From: Ficedula albicollis
Taxonomy: Eukaryota > Chordata > Aves > Passeriformes > Muscicapidae
DNA: 64,000 bases
NCBI RefSeq assembly: GCF_000247815.1
Contig: NC_021677.1
Coordinates: 46,412,864 to 46,476,863, forward strand
Direction of reading: 5' to 3'
Shown piece by piece: positions 40,645 to 52,558 of the stretch. Under the pieces are notes generated by a model. That model had not been told where the DNA came from. It ran no database searches and saw only the letters and a list, made by a program, of their open reading frames with translations. A program made the translations under genes and the position numbers. How positions within the stretch are numbered: position 1 is the stretch's first letter; the number at the start of each line of letters is the position of its first letter.

Positions 40645-41285
40645 CTCAAGTCCTGTTTTGGTCACCACAATGTAAGAAGGATATGAAAGTACTGGAAGGC
40701 ATCCAATGGGGGGCAATGAGCATGGTGAATGACCTTGAGGATAAGCCATGTGAGGAGTGGGTGAGGCCACTTGGTCTGTTCAGCCTGGAGAAGAGGAGAC
40801 TGAGGGGAGACCCCATTGCACTCTAGAACTTCCTCCTGAGGGGAAAATGAGGGGCAGACACTGACCTGTTGTCTGTGGTGGTGACCAGTAAAGGACTCAA
40901 GGCAACAGCAGGGAACTGAGCTGGGGGAAGTTTATGTTTCACCCAGAGCATGGTTGGGCACTGGAACAGGATCCCCAGAGAAGTGGGAATCAGCCCCATG
41001 CCTGACAGAGTTCAAGAAGAATTTGGACAATGCTCTCAGGCATATGGTGTGACTCTTGGGGTGTTCTGTGCAGGACCAGGAGATAGATTTGATGGTGGGC
41101 ACTGGAACAGGATCCCCAGAGAAGTGGGAATCAGCCCCATGCCTGACAGAGTTCAAGAAGAATTTGGACAATGCTCTCAGGCATATGGTGTGACTCTTGG
41201 GGTGTTCTGTGCAGGACCAGGAGATAGATTTGATGGTCCTGATGGGTCTCTTCCAACTCAGCATATTCTATGATTTTAAGATTCC
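40645..41285 (+). mobile_element. CR1 LINE 3' fragment (plus strand)
   Basis: CR1 hallmark segments in order: gttcagcctggagaagagga at about 40778, gggcactggaacagg at 40956, gacagagttcaagaag, cttccaactcagcatattct, and the tail attctatgatttt at about 41265. It is 5'-truncated and non-coding. A perfect 141-bp duplication lies inside it. Confidence 0.93.
40956..41237. repeat. perfect 141-bp tandem duplication within CR1
   Basis: Units 40956-41096 and 41097-41237 appear identical. As 141 is divisible by three, ORFs on both strands run through both copies and display a 47-residue repeat; these are artefacts. Absence of divergence means the duplication is very recent or is an assembly error. Confidence 0.95.
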
Positions 41286-44200
41286 ATGTTCCCATGCTAG
41301 AGTAAGTATTCTGACATCTTTGGCTTCTTAGATCCCTGCTCTCAGCTTGATGAGAGAGAAAAGCAGGGAAAGGAGGAATCTTCATCATGGCTCCAAACTA
41401 CAGCCAATATTCACTACATTTGAGTTAACAAGAAGATGTTGTACCAAACTCGCTTCTGCATCCCTCATCAAAGCAGTACCGCCTACGTTACCAAAATAAC
41501 TTTTCATAAAATATAATTGGTTCTGTGGGGTTCAGAGGGGAAGAATAATAATGACAGGAGTCTAAAATATCTATGCCAGGTTATTGTCCAGCCAAAGTGG
41601 TTCCCAGATAGAAAGGAACTGCATCAGAAAGGGCAGTAGCTCAGCAGAAAGATATTAGAAAGCAGTCAAGAGGTCAGGGGAAAGGGAAAAATAAGCCTCT
41701 GCTTTTGTCCACTTCCAGAATTTTAAAGAAAAATTCTCCCTCATTTGTTGATAGCAATGGCAGAAGTGCTAATGTAAAAACAGCTTGTGAGTGCTTGTAC
41801 CACGGGCTAAGTTGATAAAGCTGACAGGTAGCTTTTTTCCACTGTGCTATGTACTGACTGAATGTCAAGGCAACAGAGAGATGCAGCCCTTGAGGCACTA
41901 CACAGCTCACTACTGACGACACCCCTGCTGAGACCTCATTAGGGAAGACATGCAGCTCAGAAATGTATTCGTGTGAATGTGTGTCTGATGTCTGGATGTA
42001 ATAGATTCATCAGTCATTCTTCTTTAGCACTTTCTCTTTGTCCACCCAACCACAGTTGCCTCCCGTGACTGGCTAAAATTACAATGAACTCTTACATCAA
42101 CTTTAAGGCAAGAGGGCTCTGGTCTACTCTTTACAAAACAGCAAGGTCCTGGCATTTGCCAATTTGTGTAGAGTAAGCCACTCCAGAATTTAAGTTTGAA
42201 ATACAGGCTATGTATGTTAGGAATTTCACTCTAATAACCTCAAGGACAGTTTTGAATAGTCCTCCCAAACTAATTAGTCGACTGACTTTTTAAAGCTTAA
42301 CTGATTTTATGGTCACAGATAATAATCTGGAATGCAGCTAACAATCACTGTAATTAGATCCTTCAGTAATTTTTCAATAGGTAAACCTTATCAAGATAAT
42401 AGGTCTGATCTTTGCATTAGGTGGCACCTTGCATTGTTATTGGAAGCCTCAGGAAAAAAAGAAAACTGGTTTGGGCAAACACACTGCAAGGTTTTGTTTT
42501 CCCTCTTTTCTTACAATCACTCCTTCCTATCACAAAATTCTTTGGTGCTAACTCCGATATATCAGAAACTGCATGCTTCTTTCAGGACAAAATCTATTGG
42601 CTCGCATTAGAAAACATGATTTCACGTTGTAGGTTCAGAAAACAGAGGCAAAAAATGTTCTAAGGGATATTGGGGTGGGTTCTTTTGGGCACACCTGAAC
42701 ACTAGAGGAAGTTAAGATGCAATATTAAGTGAAGCAGGAATGATTGTGCATGAAAAGGTAATTAATTAATTAAGAAACATAAAATAACATTGCTTAAAAA
42801 AAACCCCAACCAACAGTTTCATTAATTAAATTATTTTTATTTGAGGTCTTTAGGACTCCAAACAATTTTAGAAATCGCCTGCAGCTTTGACAAAACCACA
42901 TCTCAGAAATTCAGGGCATATGATAACCAAAGATGAGCACCCTGTGCAGAACAGAAATTTGTCACTTTCCACTCTAATGTCACAATCTGAAAAGCAGTAA
43001 CTTTTAACTTGCCCTTAAAGACCAAGCTTGTGTAGAACTACAGTAGAATTACAGTGTAATTCCTGCTCTTAGTCTTGCACATCACTGACATTTGGGGTCA
43101 GTGCAGTTCTATCCATACAGTATTTACATATGCACTAAGGGACTTGTCACCACTGAGAGCTAAATGCTGAAGTCCTTACTTAGCACCTAGCCAGCCTTTC
43201 CTTGGGACAATGTCAGTGAAGTTCTGAGGCATGTATGAGTAAAATGCTGACTGAGCATGCTGCCACACAGCATGAAGAGTAAGTGAATTGTCATGGCCTT
43301 CATTTGAATGAAATTATCCAAGAGGCATGGCCAAACAAAATAGATTTCTAATCCTAGTTACTAAGTTCCACTGGACTTAATTTTACTATACTCTAATTCA
43401 ACTACCATTACATAACTGTGTCTGTCATAATTTTGATTTAAGAAAATATTACATCATTTTTATGACACAAAACAATAGAGACAATAATCTTATTTTAGGA
43501 TTTTATTTCTAATTTAAATTCTGTAGGCCGTGGTGGGCAAATGAAAATTTGGGGATTATGGATAGCAGGAGACAATATCTGGTTTAGGAATATTTATTAA
43601 AACACAGCCTTAGTGAATTGTTTAGCAGAGCACTGAGGATTAAGCACACTACTCAGCCTGAATCCACATCATCTGCAAATTTGATATGTGTAGTGGTCTC
43701 TGTACTGCCCAGACCTTTAGCAAACTATTTTTAGGGGCTAACTGTCCAGCTGCATTACAACTTTACCTAGTTTCTTTTTCTGAGCCAAAAACAAAATTGA
43801 AACCCTGACGAACCACAAAAGCCAAGCCGAATATTAAATAGCATTGGAAATGGTGGAATAGTGGAATATAAATGTCTAGAAGAAAAAAGAAAATGGAAAA
43901 GTCATCACAGGAAAATCCATCTACTTGTTGGGGGGGGAGCATTTAAAAAAAAATCCAATGTGTCTGTGAGAGTGTATTGAAAAAGCATATCTAACAGCTT
44001 TTGTGGTGGGATAAAGCATCAAAGAGGTATAAATTAAAGACTGGCTTTTAAAAAGCAGATTAGAGCAGTAAGAGATAAATGCAAATGAAGGGTCAAAGCA
44101 GCATGAAGCCAAGAGAGCAAGGATGCGTGGAAAGCCAGGGCAGGATGGAAGAATGGATAAAAGACATGCTGGATCAGAGGTTTTCAGCTGTTACAGCAGC

Positions 44201-44814
44201 AGCACTGAGGGCTGGATGAGATTCAGGCTTCTGTCAGTAGTGGTTTAGGAGTATTAGGTTTGCCTGAACCAGTCTGACATTTCCTCAGATGTGTTTATCA
44301 ACTCTCTCTGAGGGCAGCTGGCCCCTGGCACTTTGCAGCTCTGAGGGGAGGAGCAAGAATTGATTCTTCGTGATTGATGCTACTGTGCTTGAATGCAGTT
44401 ACTAATTCCTCTGCACAGCTGCACAGCAAGCTTCCCCCATCCCTGAAGCACAGCTGGAACACAGCCTGTCCGTGTTCTATGAGGCTCTGTACTGTAACAC
44501 CCCCAGTTTGTGAGGGACACCCGTAATGTTTAGCCATTTGCTGCTTCACCAAGTGCCTGGAGGGGAATTGAACTGACAGGTGGTTATGCTAAGCAAGCTA
44601 TGAAGAATGGGGCAGAGAGATGAAAATTACATTGAAAAACTGAAAACTAGGCATTAAAAATCTCTGATTCTAATGTCAAGGGTTTATCTCCCCAGTTTCT
44701 ATCAGGTCCAGACTTGGCTCCGTGCAGAAATTTCTTCTCTGCTTCTCAGAACTTGGAATGGCTATTTGTGTTAGCACTGTAATGATAATAATCTCACAGG
44801 CAACATTTTGAAAA
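41286..44814. other. no gene seen
   Basis: AT-rich unique sequence. A G8 homopolymer lies near 43930, next to an A-run. No exon, repeat family or RNA gene can be supported. Confidence 0.5.
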
Positions 44815-45206
44815 GCTTCATGAGCTGAGAGAGTTGGGGTTGTCCAGCCTGCAGAAAAGAATGCTGTGGGGACGCCTTCTTGTACCTTTCAGTACCTAAA
44901 TGGTCTTACAAGAAGGTTGGAGATGGACTTTATACAGGGCAAGAGGTAATGCCTTTAAGCTAAAAGAGGGTTTTGTTTGGATTAAATATTAGGAAGAAAT
45001 TATTTCCTGTGAGAATGGCAAGATGCTGACAAAGATTGCCCAGAGAAGATGTGGATGCTCCACACCTGGAAGTGTTCAAGGTGAGGTTTGATGGGGCTGA
45101 GAGCAACTTGGTCTAGTGAAAAGTGTCTCTGCCCATCCAAGGGGATTGGAATTAGATGATCTTTAAGGGCCCCTCCAACCCCAGTCATTCTATGATTCTG
45201 TGGTTC
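44815..45206 (+). mobile_element. CR1 LINE 3' fragment (plus strand)
   Basis: CR1 segments include tccagcctgcagaaaaga, ggattaaatattaggaagaa, gtgttcaaggtgaggtttgatg, ggcccctccaacccc and the terminal attctatgattctgtgg at 45187-45203. It is diverged, 5'-truncated and non-coding, and has no internal duplication. Confidence 0.92.
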
Positions 45207-45724
45207 ACTGAATTAATTAGCTGAGTGACATTTTTAAGCTAAACAAGCAACAGTGGTGTTCCAGCATGTCCCAGCTACCAAACTGCCTCTAGTTACAATT
45301 CTGTTGCTGTGATTGCTCAGGACTCAAGCTTTCTATCAAAAATTAACTCCTTTATCATCCACATTTTGGTCCCCATTTTGGGTTTCTCCATGGCTCAAAT
45401 CTGGAACAGGTAAACCACATCAGCAAGTGGGAAGCATGAGTCCAGAAGGATCAGTTTGGGCTCAGAGGCTGCACATTGGATTCAGTGAACTCAAACTTCC
45501 ATAAATTACAGTTGGAGCAAAGTTGAGAGGGTCAGATTAGCCAAAAAAAGCAGTCCATGGTGCTGGACACCGACTCAGATGTCAAGTTCCTGAATTCCAG
45601 ATTGCTGCATTTCCCAGATATTGGTACCTGACGTGAACAAGTTAAAGCTCATTCAGGCATTTCACCATTTCTGAGAATCACATGGATAGCAACAGAAATG
45701 ACTCCATTTTTTTTAAAAAAAGCA

Positions 45725-46200
45725 GACACATTTACCCTCTAACTACACAGAGAAGGCAGCAAAGACATACTGCTCAGGCCAGCATTCAACAGAAATGTCT
45801 TCAAGGGGCAACCAGATGATTTTAGAACAGTCATGACAGCATTTTCCAGTTCTGTTCCTGCTGTCCTGCTGGTAAGAAGCGTGCAGTTATTAAGCAGCAA
45901 ATTATAACATCTGAACAAGCTTTTTATTTCCCTCAATAAATGCAGACTAGCAGTTAAAAAATATCGAATAGACTCAAACCTTTTGACCTTTTTTGCAAGG
46001 TGAAGTGAACAGTCTGCTGGCACAAACACATGATTGCCCTGGAGTTCTGCCGCATGTGCACTGCGACTGTCATTTGTAAAGTTTAAAACTGAATAAGGAC
46101 TATTATTCATTGAAATAAGACCAAAATACATCAGCATTTCTATCAGCTTCACAGGACAATGGATCTGCAGAGCACAGGAAATGCATTAAATTTAAGGGGA
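45725..46200. promoter_or_regulatory. candidate conserved noncoding element
   Basis: A non-repetitive stretch with a long open frame on the minus strand (45739-46152, 137 codons) but no recognisable protein. The AT-balanced composition and low repeat content around 45890-46100 resemble vertebrate conserved noncoding elements, which often leave accidental open frames. This is inference from composition only. An alternative is an unrecognised exon. Confidence 0.25.
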
Positions 46201-46530
46201 AATATAAAAATAATAGGAAAACTCCTATATGTTCAAAACATAAAAGAAGCTGGGAAAGCTGTCTCAAATTCTTCTTAGCAGCCTGCTGGTTGAAGGGTTT
46301 GTTACTAAAGGTTCTCTATACCAGAAAGCAAAACTCTTTCCTAACCCACTAAAAACATTTACAGTTTAACTGAGTAATGACCAAAAAGCAGTGAAGAAGC
46401 TATACTACAAATAACACCCAGAATGATAGCTGGATGCAAATACTATTGTTTATTTGCAAAGCAAATACTTAAAAAATCCCACCCTTGATCTTCTTGCCTT
46501 GAGGACTCTTCAGAAGGATGTGGTCATATT

Positions 46531-46624
46531 TATAGTCATATAATTGTATAGTTCAACTGTACAAGTTTTCAGTGACTTATAGTCATATAATTGTATAGTT
46601 CAACTGTATGAATTTTCAGTGATG
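46531..46624. repeat. two-copy tandem duplication, 47-bp unit
   Basis: The unit starting tatagtcatataattg at 46531 recurs at 46578. Three or four differences lie near the end of the unit (tacaagttt versus tatgaattt). Confidence 0.92.
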
Positions 46625-47442
46625 TGTTTTTTCAATCAAATAAAAAAATATTGGTAGAGACATGTCTCTATATAGCTGTTATATGCAGTGAGAAATAATT
46701 ATCCTTGTGGTTTTGCTCTGTACTAATTTCTATTCAAAATGGCTTTTGGTATGGATTAAGGTGCTTTCTGGGGCAGGAATGAATAGATGTGTTCATAACC
46801 TCTTGTCAGGAGGGAAGAAACATACTGTTATTTGTGCCTGTTTACACGTGCAGGCACCATGGTCATTAAAAAGTCTCACAAACACAGCAGGGGATTGCAA
46901 GCAACAGCACTCTTGTCCAAAAATAGTCTGTAACTTGGTGACCAGCAGGAAGAAGTCCTGTGTTTATCTTCAGAAGGAAAAAATATGCTTTACTTACAAG
47001 AAGCCTAAGCACTGGGTCTGTCTGAGAAGTAATCAGATATATGCAGATTGGCAGTCAGATACATGGAGCATTAGGTAGTGTTCTGACAGCTCTGTTGCCA
47101 GCAGAGCAGCCTCTGCTTTGAACAGAAGTTGACACAGTCGATATCAGCCTTATTTCACAGTAAAGGTTCTCCATTTACAATCTCTGAATTAATTTATGTT
47201 CATATTAAGGTAAGCTGGAACTGGATACATTTAGATAAACAGTCCAAGAGGAGCAGGCAAGAGAGCTGATTACCTGTTCTTTTTTTTCCTAATACTTTAG
47301 AGTTGAAGTTCTAAATTTTAGTTAAACTTCAACTTGCCCCTAAGAATAATTCTACTTGCATGCTAATTTTTTGTCACCTAAAAGCCAGAAATACTGCAAT
47401 AATCTGAAGAGTTCCATTAAGTTTAGTGAGGTCAGGAAGGAC
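46625..47442. other. no gene seen
   Basis: AT-rich unique sequence. A 123-codon open frame at 46707-47078 (+) has no recognisable domain and no splice context that convinces me. Confidence 0.45.
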
Positions 47443-48088
47443 TTTTTTTTTGCCTATACATAACATACATAGATTCTAAATGAACTGTACTTCATCCTTT
47501 ATAAACTAAATCTCTCTTGCTCTTTTTCAGACATTCTCAAGTCATAATAAATTAAATACACACACAAGATTTTTAAAGGATCACCCCCTCTACTGCTGTA
47601 TGCATTTCTTTATACTCAAACCTATTGTATCATGCCTACATTTTGTACTGCCAGAACCTGGTGTTTCCATCATTAGATTATAAACTGCATGGAAAAAGGC
47701 CGTGGTTTATCTTAAAACAACATCTTTCTAGTGAAGTGCACCATCAATTTTTTTTGCCTATACATAACATACATAGATTCTAAATGAACTGTACTTCATC
47801 CTTTATAAACTCAATCTCTCTTGCTCTTTTTCACACATTCTCAAGTCATAATAAATTAAATACACACACAAGATTTTTAAAGGATCACCCCCTCTACTGC
47901 TGTATGCATTTCTTTATATTCAAACCTATTGTATCATGCCTACATTTTGTACTGCCAGAACCTGGTGTTTCCATCATTAGAACATTTTGTACTGCCAGAA
48001 CCTGGTGTTTCCACCAGGTTTATAAACTGCATGGAAAAAGGCCGTGGTTTATCTTAAAACAACATCTTTCTAGTGAAGTGCACCATCA
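47443..48088. repeat. 304-bp tandem duplication with nested 40-bp duplication
   Basis: Copy 1 spans about 47443-47746 and copy 2 about 47747-48088, both opening with a T-run then tgcctatacataacat (at 47451 and 47755). I see about three substitutions over 300 bp. Copy 2 is longer because a 40-bp segment starting acattttgtactgcc at 47942 is itself repeated at 47982. Confidence 0.94.
47942..48019. repeat. 40-bp duplication nested in second 304-bp copy
   Basis: acattttgtactgccagaac occurs at 47942 and 47982 but only once in the first 304-bp copy. The last few bases of the second unit (accaggt) differ from the first (atcatta). Confidence 0.9.
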
Positions 48089-50229
48089 AAATCTAAAGAC
48101 AAACTCCAATATTAAAGTATAAGCGAGGTTAGTATCACATATTGTGCAGTAAGTTAAATATCTTGGGGAGTGGCAACAAGACATTTCTGTTTGCTTTTCT
48201 TCTACGCTTTAAGGGTTAGGAAAGACTTCCTGAAAATACAGAAAACACTATTTTTCTTTAAAACACAACAGTCACTGCCCTGGCCAAGACTGAATGGTTT
48301 AATTCGACTGCATTTTGCCATTACCAGAGAGGCCCTCATCATTTTTAAGCATCCTTCTTCATGTGCTAACACTGCAGTAAATAATGTCTGTGCTAGAAGC
48401 CAGGTGGGTTCATTAGTTGTCTCTCCATCCATAGCTAACTGGCTCATAAATACAGTCTCTTGCCAAGAATACCAGTAAGCACAGATTTATTTAATGTTAC
48501 TCCCCTGTGAAGATGGCCTTGCATCATCATTCAAAGTCCTATTGCATTTTGCTCCCACTTCATCCGGGGATGCATTTGGCCTGAGTCTCATCTTTAACAG
48601 CACTATTTTAATTACTTCCTTTTAAAAGGGAGAAATTCCTTGGCAGACAAGGAGGAAAAGGCTCAAGGAAACAGCTCAGTCTGGAGGTCAGGGTACACCA
48701 TACTGGATCAATATTGCACTTGGTGATTGTGGTGTGCAGACTTCTTGCTACTAACCTTCAAACAACTCTTACAAATTTGTTAATGACACCCTATGAAAGG
48801 AGCTCCACATCAAGTAACAGGGCTATTGAATTTGTAGAGATGGGAGGTCAGGTATCAAAGTGTGGAACATCATGGAAGAGCCTGACCAGGAGCAGGATAG
48901 CTTGTGTAGTTTTAGCAACTAGAACACAAGTAAAAGAGCAATGTCTCACTAAATATTGTATCTTTAGAAGACAAACACATTTTTCCTTTTGGTGTTACTC
49001 TTAATACCTTAGGTTAGTAGAAATAAACATTTTTTACTGTTCACTGAAGACTTTATTTATGGGTGTATTTGCATTAGTTCAGGAAAAAAAATCCTGAACT
49101 TTCATTTTTGGCTTTACCTCACTGGCGCAAATCCAAATTCTGATATCAAACTAAAGCACTTGCAGAAAATACAGAAACATTAGAGGGAATTTATTTAATT
49201 CTTTTTTGGCAAAACAAATAGAAATATTCTTTACTAATCTTAGCTTTAGAAAGTGCTTGAAGTTGGGTATGAGAGAGGTTGTTTGGGGTCCTTAGAAATT
49301 CATGGTTTTTGGCAGCATCTGCACAATATTAAAGCATGCGGAATACTGAAAGTGTTTATATTTCACTATATGTCATTTTGACAAAACTGGTTTCACAGCC
49401 ATTGGCTTTGATTTCCTATTTTCATTGTCAAAAATGATATCACACCGCAGTAAAATGTGCTTAGATATATCCATTTTTTTATGTATCTGGAAAGAAAAAT
49501 AGTAGACTCAGTAGACAGTTCAACACAGGAGGCCTTAGACAAGAAGAGACTGAGCAGATGGGTATAAATTTCCTGGAAAAAACAAAACAAGGAGAAATAT
49601 CTGTGCTGAGTTCAGAATGCCTTGCAGTGATGGCAAGGTATCTGTCTTTCCACACACGTGGTAATTCTCAGGGGCTCCGCTAGCAGTCCAAAAGGGAAAC
49701 ACAGTTAGCACTATCCAGGCTTCTCACCACAGCTTGGTGAAACAAACTGTACAGACACTTTCTAATGGCTGCATTACTGCACTTAGTGAAGGTCACCTCA
49801 AGGTTTTTGAGCAAAGTTTTGACATATTTCTCATCTTCAGTAGCAACAGCTTCATTTATAGCTAAAAATTAAGTGTAGATGACAACACATGTAGAGGATG
49901 AAGGAAGTTTTGGGGTCACTCCTTGGCTGGGATCAGGGATCAGGGATCAGGTAACAGTATATAGGTGTCCTTTGGAGGATGGAGAAGGCAGGGGGGAGCA
50001 AGGCCGGGCTGTATCTCCTGCTTTCCACTCATGCACCGGAGCCAGGAGAGGTGACACCGATGGCTCTTGCCTTGGGCAGCAGCGCCAGGTCCCAGGAGAA
50101 GCGGAGCTGCGGGCAGGAGCACAGCTCCGCTCTGCAGTGAGCACGGGGCAGCAGAGCCACCACCAGGACTCTTCAATCCGCTGTGTTAAAATAGGGCATG
50201 TTCACTTGTGAAGAAACATCTTTAGGAAT
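48089..50229. other. no gene seen; leads into GC-rich domain
   Basis: AT-rich up to about 49860, then rising GC. A short (GATCAGG)-type tandem of three units lies at 49930-49951. Short ORFs on both strands at 49880-50210 are not recognisable. Confidence 0.45.
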
Positions 50230-50780
50230 GAAAATTCGATCGCACCCGCAAAAACCTCGGGGTTGACGGCGGCCGCATCAGGCTGCGCCTGAGCCCCAGG
50301 GCTCGCCCAGCGCTGCGGGCCGCGGGCAGAGCTCCGCCGCAGCCGTGGCCAGGCCGGGCCGGGCAGAGAGCGCTCCGCCCGCTCGGAGGAGCCGACTGCC
50401 CTCCCTTCCTCCCGCTCCTAGGAGCTGGCTCTCCCCCTGCAGGCCTCCGGCCGCATCGGCCGCGCTCCGCCGCTTATGTAACGCGGGCCCCGGCAGCGCT
50501 GACACGGGGCGCGGCCCCGCCTCGCAGCGCGCACCGAGCGTTCCGGAAAGCTCCCGTGGCAGCTCCAGCGAACGGGAGTAGCTGAGCGCCGTCCGTGCGC
50601 TGCTTCGCGGACGTGGGGAGCTCTGCAGCCCACCCACCACTGCGCAGGGTTTTCCCTGCCGTGGCTGAGCCCTGCAGCCGGACACTGACGCCTGAGCTGT
50701 GCCGGGCCCAGCGCATGAGGAGCTCCTGCGTGGTCGTTCTGGAGGATCTGCGGGAGACGGAGAAGGCCGCGCAGCCTCCT
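50230..50780. promoter_or_regulatory. CpG island
   Basis: About 550 bp with very dense CpG: 7 to 8 CpG per 60 bp in the lines from 50221 to 50400. It includes a NotI-type GCGGCCGC near 50270. Such islands usually mark promoters of housekeeping or developmental genes. No gene can be named. Open frames on both strands, the longest being minus 50418-51137 at 239 codons with an ATG start, have low-complexity Arg/Ala/Gly-rich translations typical of GC-rich noncoding DNA. On the minus strand a TACATAAG motif lies at about 50475-50482, a possible weak TATA. Transcription direction is undetermined. Confidence 0.75.
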
Positions 50781-51426
50781 GAGTACACGGGTGACTTCTG
50801 CAGGCCGTCGTACCATCCTGGGATCTGCTCGTGCCCTGGCAGGTCCTGGCGAGACGCAGCTCCTCCCAAGGGAGCAGCGCTGAACACAGCCTCGACCAGA
50901 CCCCCGGAGGAACAGACCCTGGGTTAGAGCACCACCTCCGTGCAAGGGCTCTGGGAAGTCTGCTGAACCAAGGAATTGTGTAGGATGGTAGTCAGGCGGT
51001 AAAACTGCGATTAGATCAAGCACTGTTTTCCCGGATGAGGTGGGGAGGCACTGTAGCAAACAAGAAGTCATGCCGTGCAAACTCCTATGTGTAAATGCCC
51101 CAAAGCACTGCAAATTCAAATGTATGCCTCGTGGCATAGCACAACTTCAGTCATAAGGGAGAAGCAACCTGTCAACCCCTTTCTCCTCTCATCAAGGCAA
51201 TGGCAACTTCTCCAGCCGCATGCATCCTATCCTCACGCCTTTGATCTCCGCTCGGCAGAGCAAGGAGGCTGGAGAGAAGCTGTGGCAGGAGCTGTGAGGG
51301 TGTAGCACGGGCTGCAGTGCTACTGGCGCACGACGGGCGCGCTGAGGCGCAGCCTGCGGCAGTGCGGGTGTTCAGGGGCCCACAGCCCCGCACGGGCCGA
51401 GCAGCCCAATTGAGCTCCACACGGGC
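50781..51426. other. GC-rich flank between CpG island and minisatellite
   Basis: GC-rich to mixed sequence. The plus-strand open frame at 50595-50927 and the minus frames overlapping it are unsupported. If the island is a promoter, this stretch could hold a first exon, but I see no convincing donor. Confidence 0.4.
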
Positions 51427-51868
51427 TGAGTGAGCCCCGCATGGCTGAGTGAGCCCCGCACGGGCTGAGCGAGCCCTACACGGGCTGATTGAGCTCCACA
51501 CGGGCTGAGTGAGCCCCGCATGGCTGAGTGAGCGCCGCACGGGCTGAGTGAGCTCCACACGGGCTGAGCGAGCCCCGCATGGCTGAGTGAGCCCTGCACG
51601 GGCTGAGTGAGCCCCGCACGGGCTGAGCGAGCCCTACACGGGCTGATCCCGCACGGGCTGAGCGAGCCCTACACGGGCTGATTGAGCTCCACACGGGCTG
51701 AGTGAGCCCCGCATGGCTGAGCGAGCCCCGCATGGCTGAGCGAGCCCCACACGGGCTGAGCAGCCCCACGCAGGCCGAGTAGCCCCATGTGGGCCGAGCA
51801 GCCCCGCACAGGCCAAGGAGCCCCGCACAGGCCAAGGAGCCCCGCACGGGCCGAGCCCCGCGCCTTGC
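51427..51868. repeat. 19-20-bp minisatellite with hairpin-forming unit
   Basis: About 22 units of a 19-20-bp motif, typically tgagtgagccccgcacgggc, with variants catggc, ctacacgggc and ctccacacgggc. There is higher-order order: a tgagcgagccctacacgggc block at 51466 returns at 51624 and 51659. Unit junctions contain the inverted repeat GGGCT-GAGTG-AGCCC (5-bp stem, 5-nt loop). The last units toward 51868 are more diverged. ORFs through it (repeats of the form Gly-Leu-Thr-Gln-Pro) are artefacts of the period. Confidence 0.95.
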
Positions 51869-52558
51869 CCCTCACCCCACCGGAGCGCATGTGTTAATTG
51901 CCCTCACTGATGGCGGTAACGATGGCTGCGGTGCTTGCGGTGCTGGAAACCAAACACACTGCTGACAAGGTATCTGAAAAAAACCCAAATGCGTATCTTT
52001 GAAGTGTTGCGCTCAAGGCGATTTGTGTGGAGCTTTCTAGCTCTAACTAAAAGAGGGGAAAAACGGGGGCAAAGAATCATTGCACCTCCGCTGTTCAGCC
52101 TCCAGCACAGAAATAAACCAAACAGCCTGGCTTGCCTGACAAGCTGTGAAGATTCAGATAATCCTGTCCAGCTTATTCTCCACTCAGGGGCAATTTGTTC
52201 CTTTTAAACCCCTAACAGCAATTTGCCAAAGCTGCCATCAGGGAAATTGTGACATGAGCTGTGCAAATATTTACTCAGCCATTCCCACGCTGCTTCCCAG
52301 AGAGGTTACTGTTACCCCCCCACTCCCTTGCCGGCACGAAACACAGCTACGAGTCAATTTGGCCACCGCTAGTAACGTTGACATTTAGGTTTTACAGAAC
52401 GCATTTGTTCCCAAAGCGTTTGCTTTAACAGGAAGCCCCCGGAGGCTGCACGCGTGCTCTAGTCCGCCAGCCCAAAACCACCCAAAATTAGGCTCGTTAC
52501 TCGTGGGTGCAGTCAAAAACTGCGCCACTCTGGAGAATAAAAGAAAAACAAGACACCT
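51869..52558. other. spacer between the two minisatellites; no gene seen
   Basis: About 690 bp of mixed, mostly unique sequence separating the two arrays. Short ORFs only. Confidence 0.5.

Noticed and set aside
40932..41273. Matching ORFs on both strands of about 110 codons
   Set aside because: They lie within CR1 3' sequence and are doubled by the 141-bp duplication.
50418..51137. 239-codon minus-strand ORF with ATG as a gene
   Set aside because: It lies in the CpG island, where stop codons are rare. The translation is Arg/Ala/Gly-rich with no recognisable domain, and competing frames overlap on both strands.
51172..51890. Minus-strand ORFs with repeated Gly-Ser-Leu-Ser/Thr-Gln-Pro peptides
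   Set aside because: These are translations of the 20-bp minisatellite; different frames give equivalent repeats.
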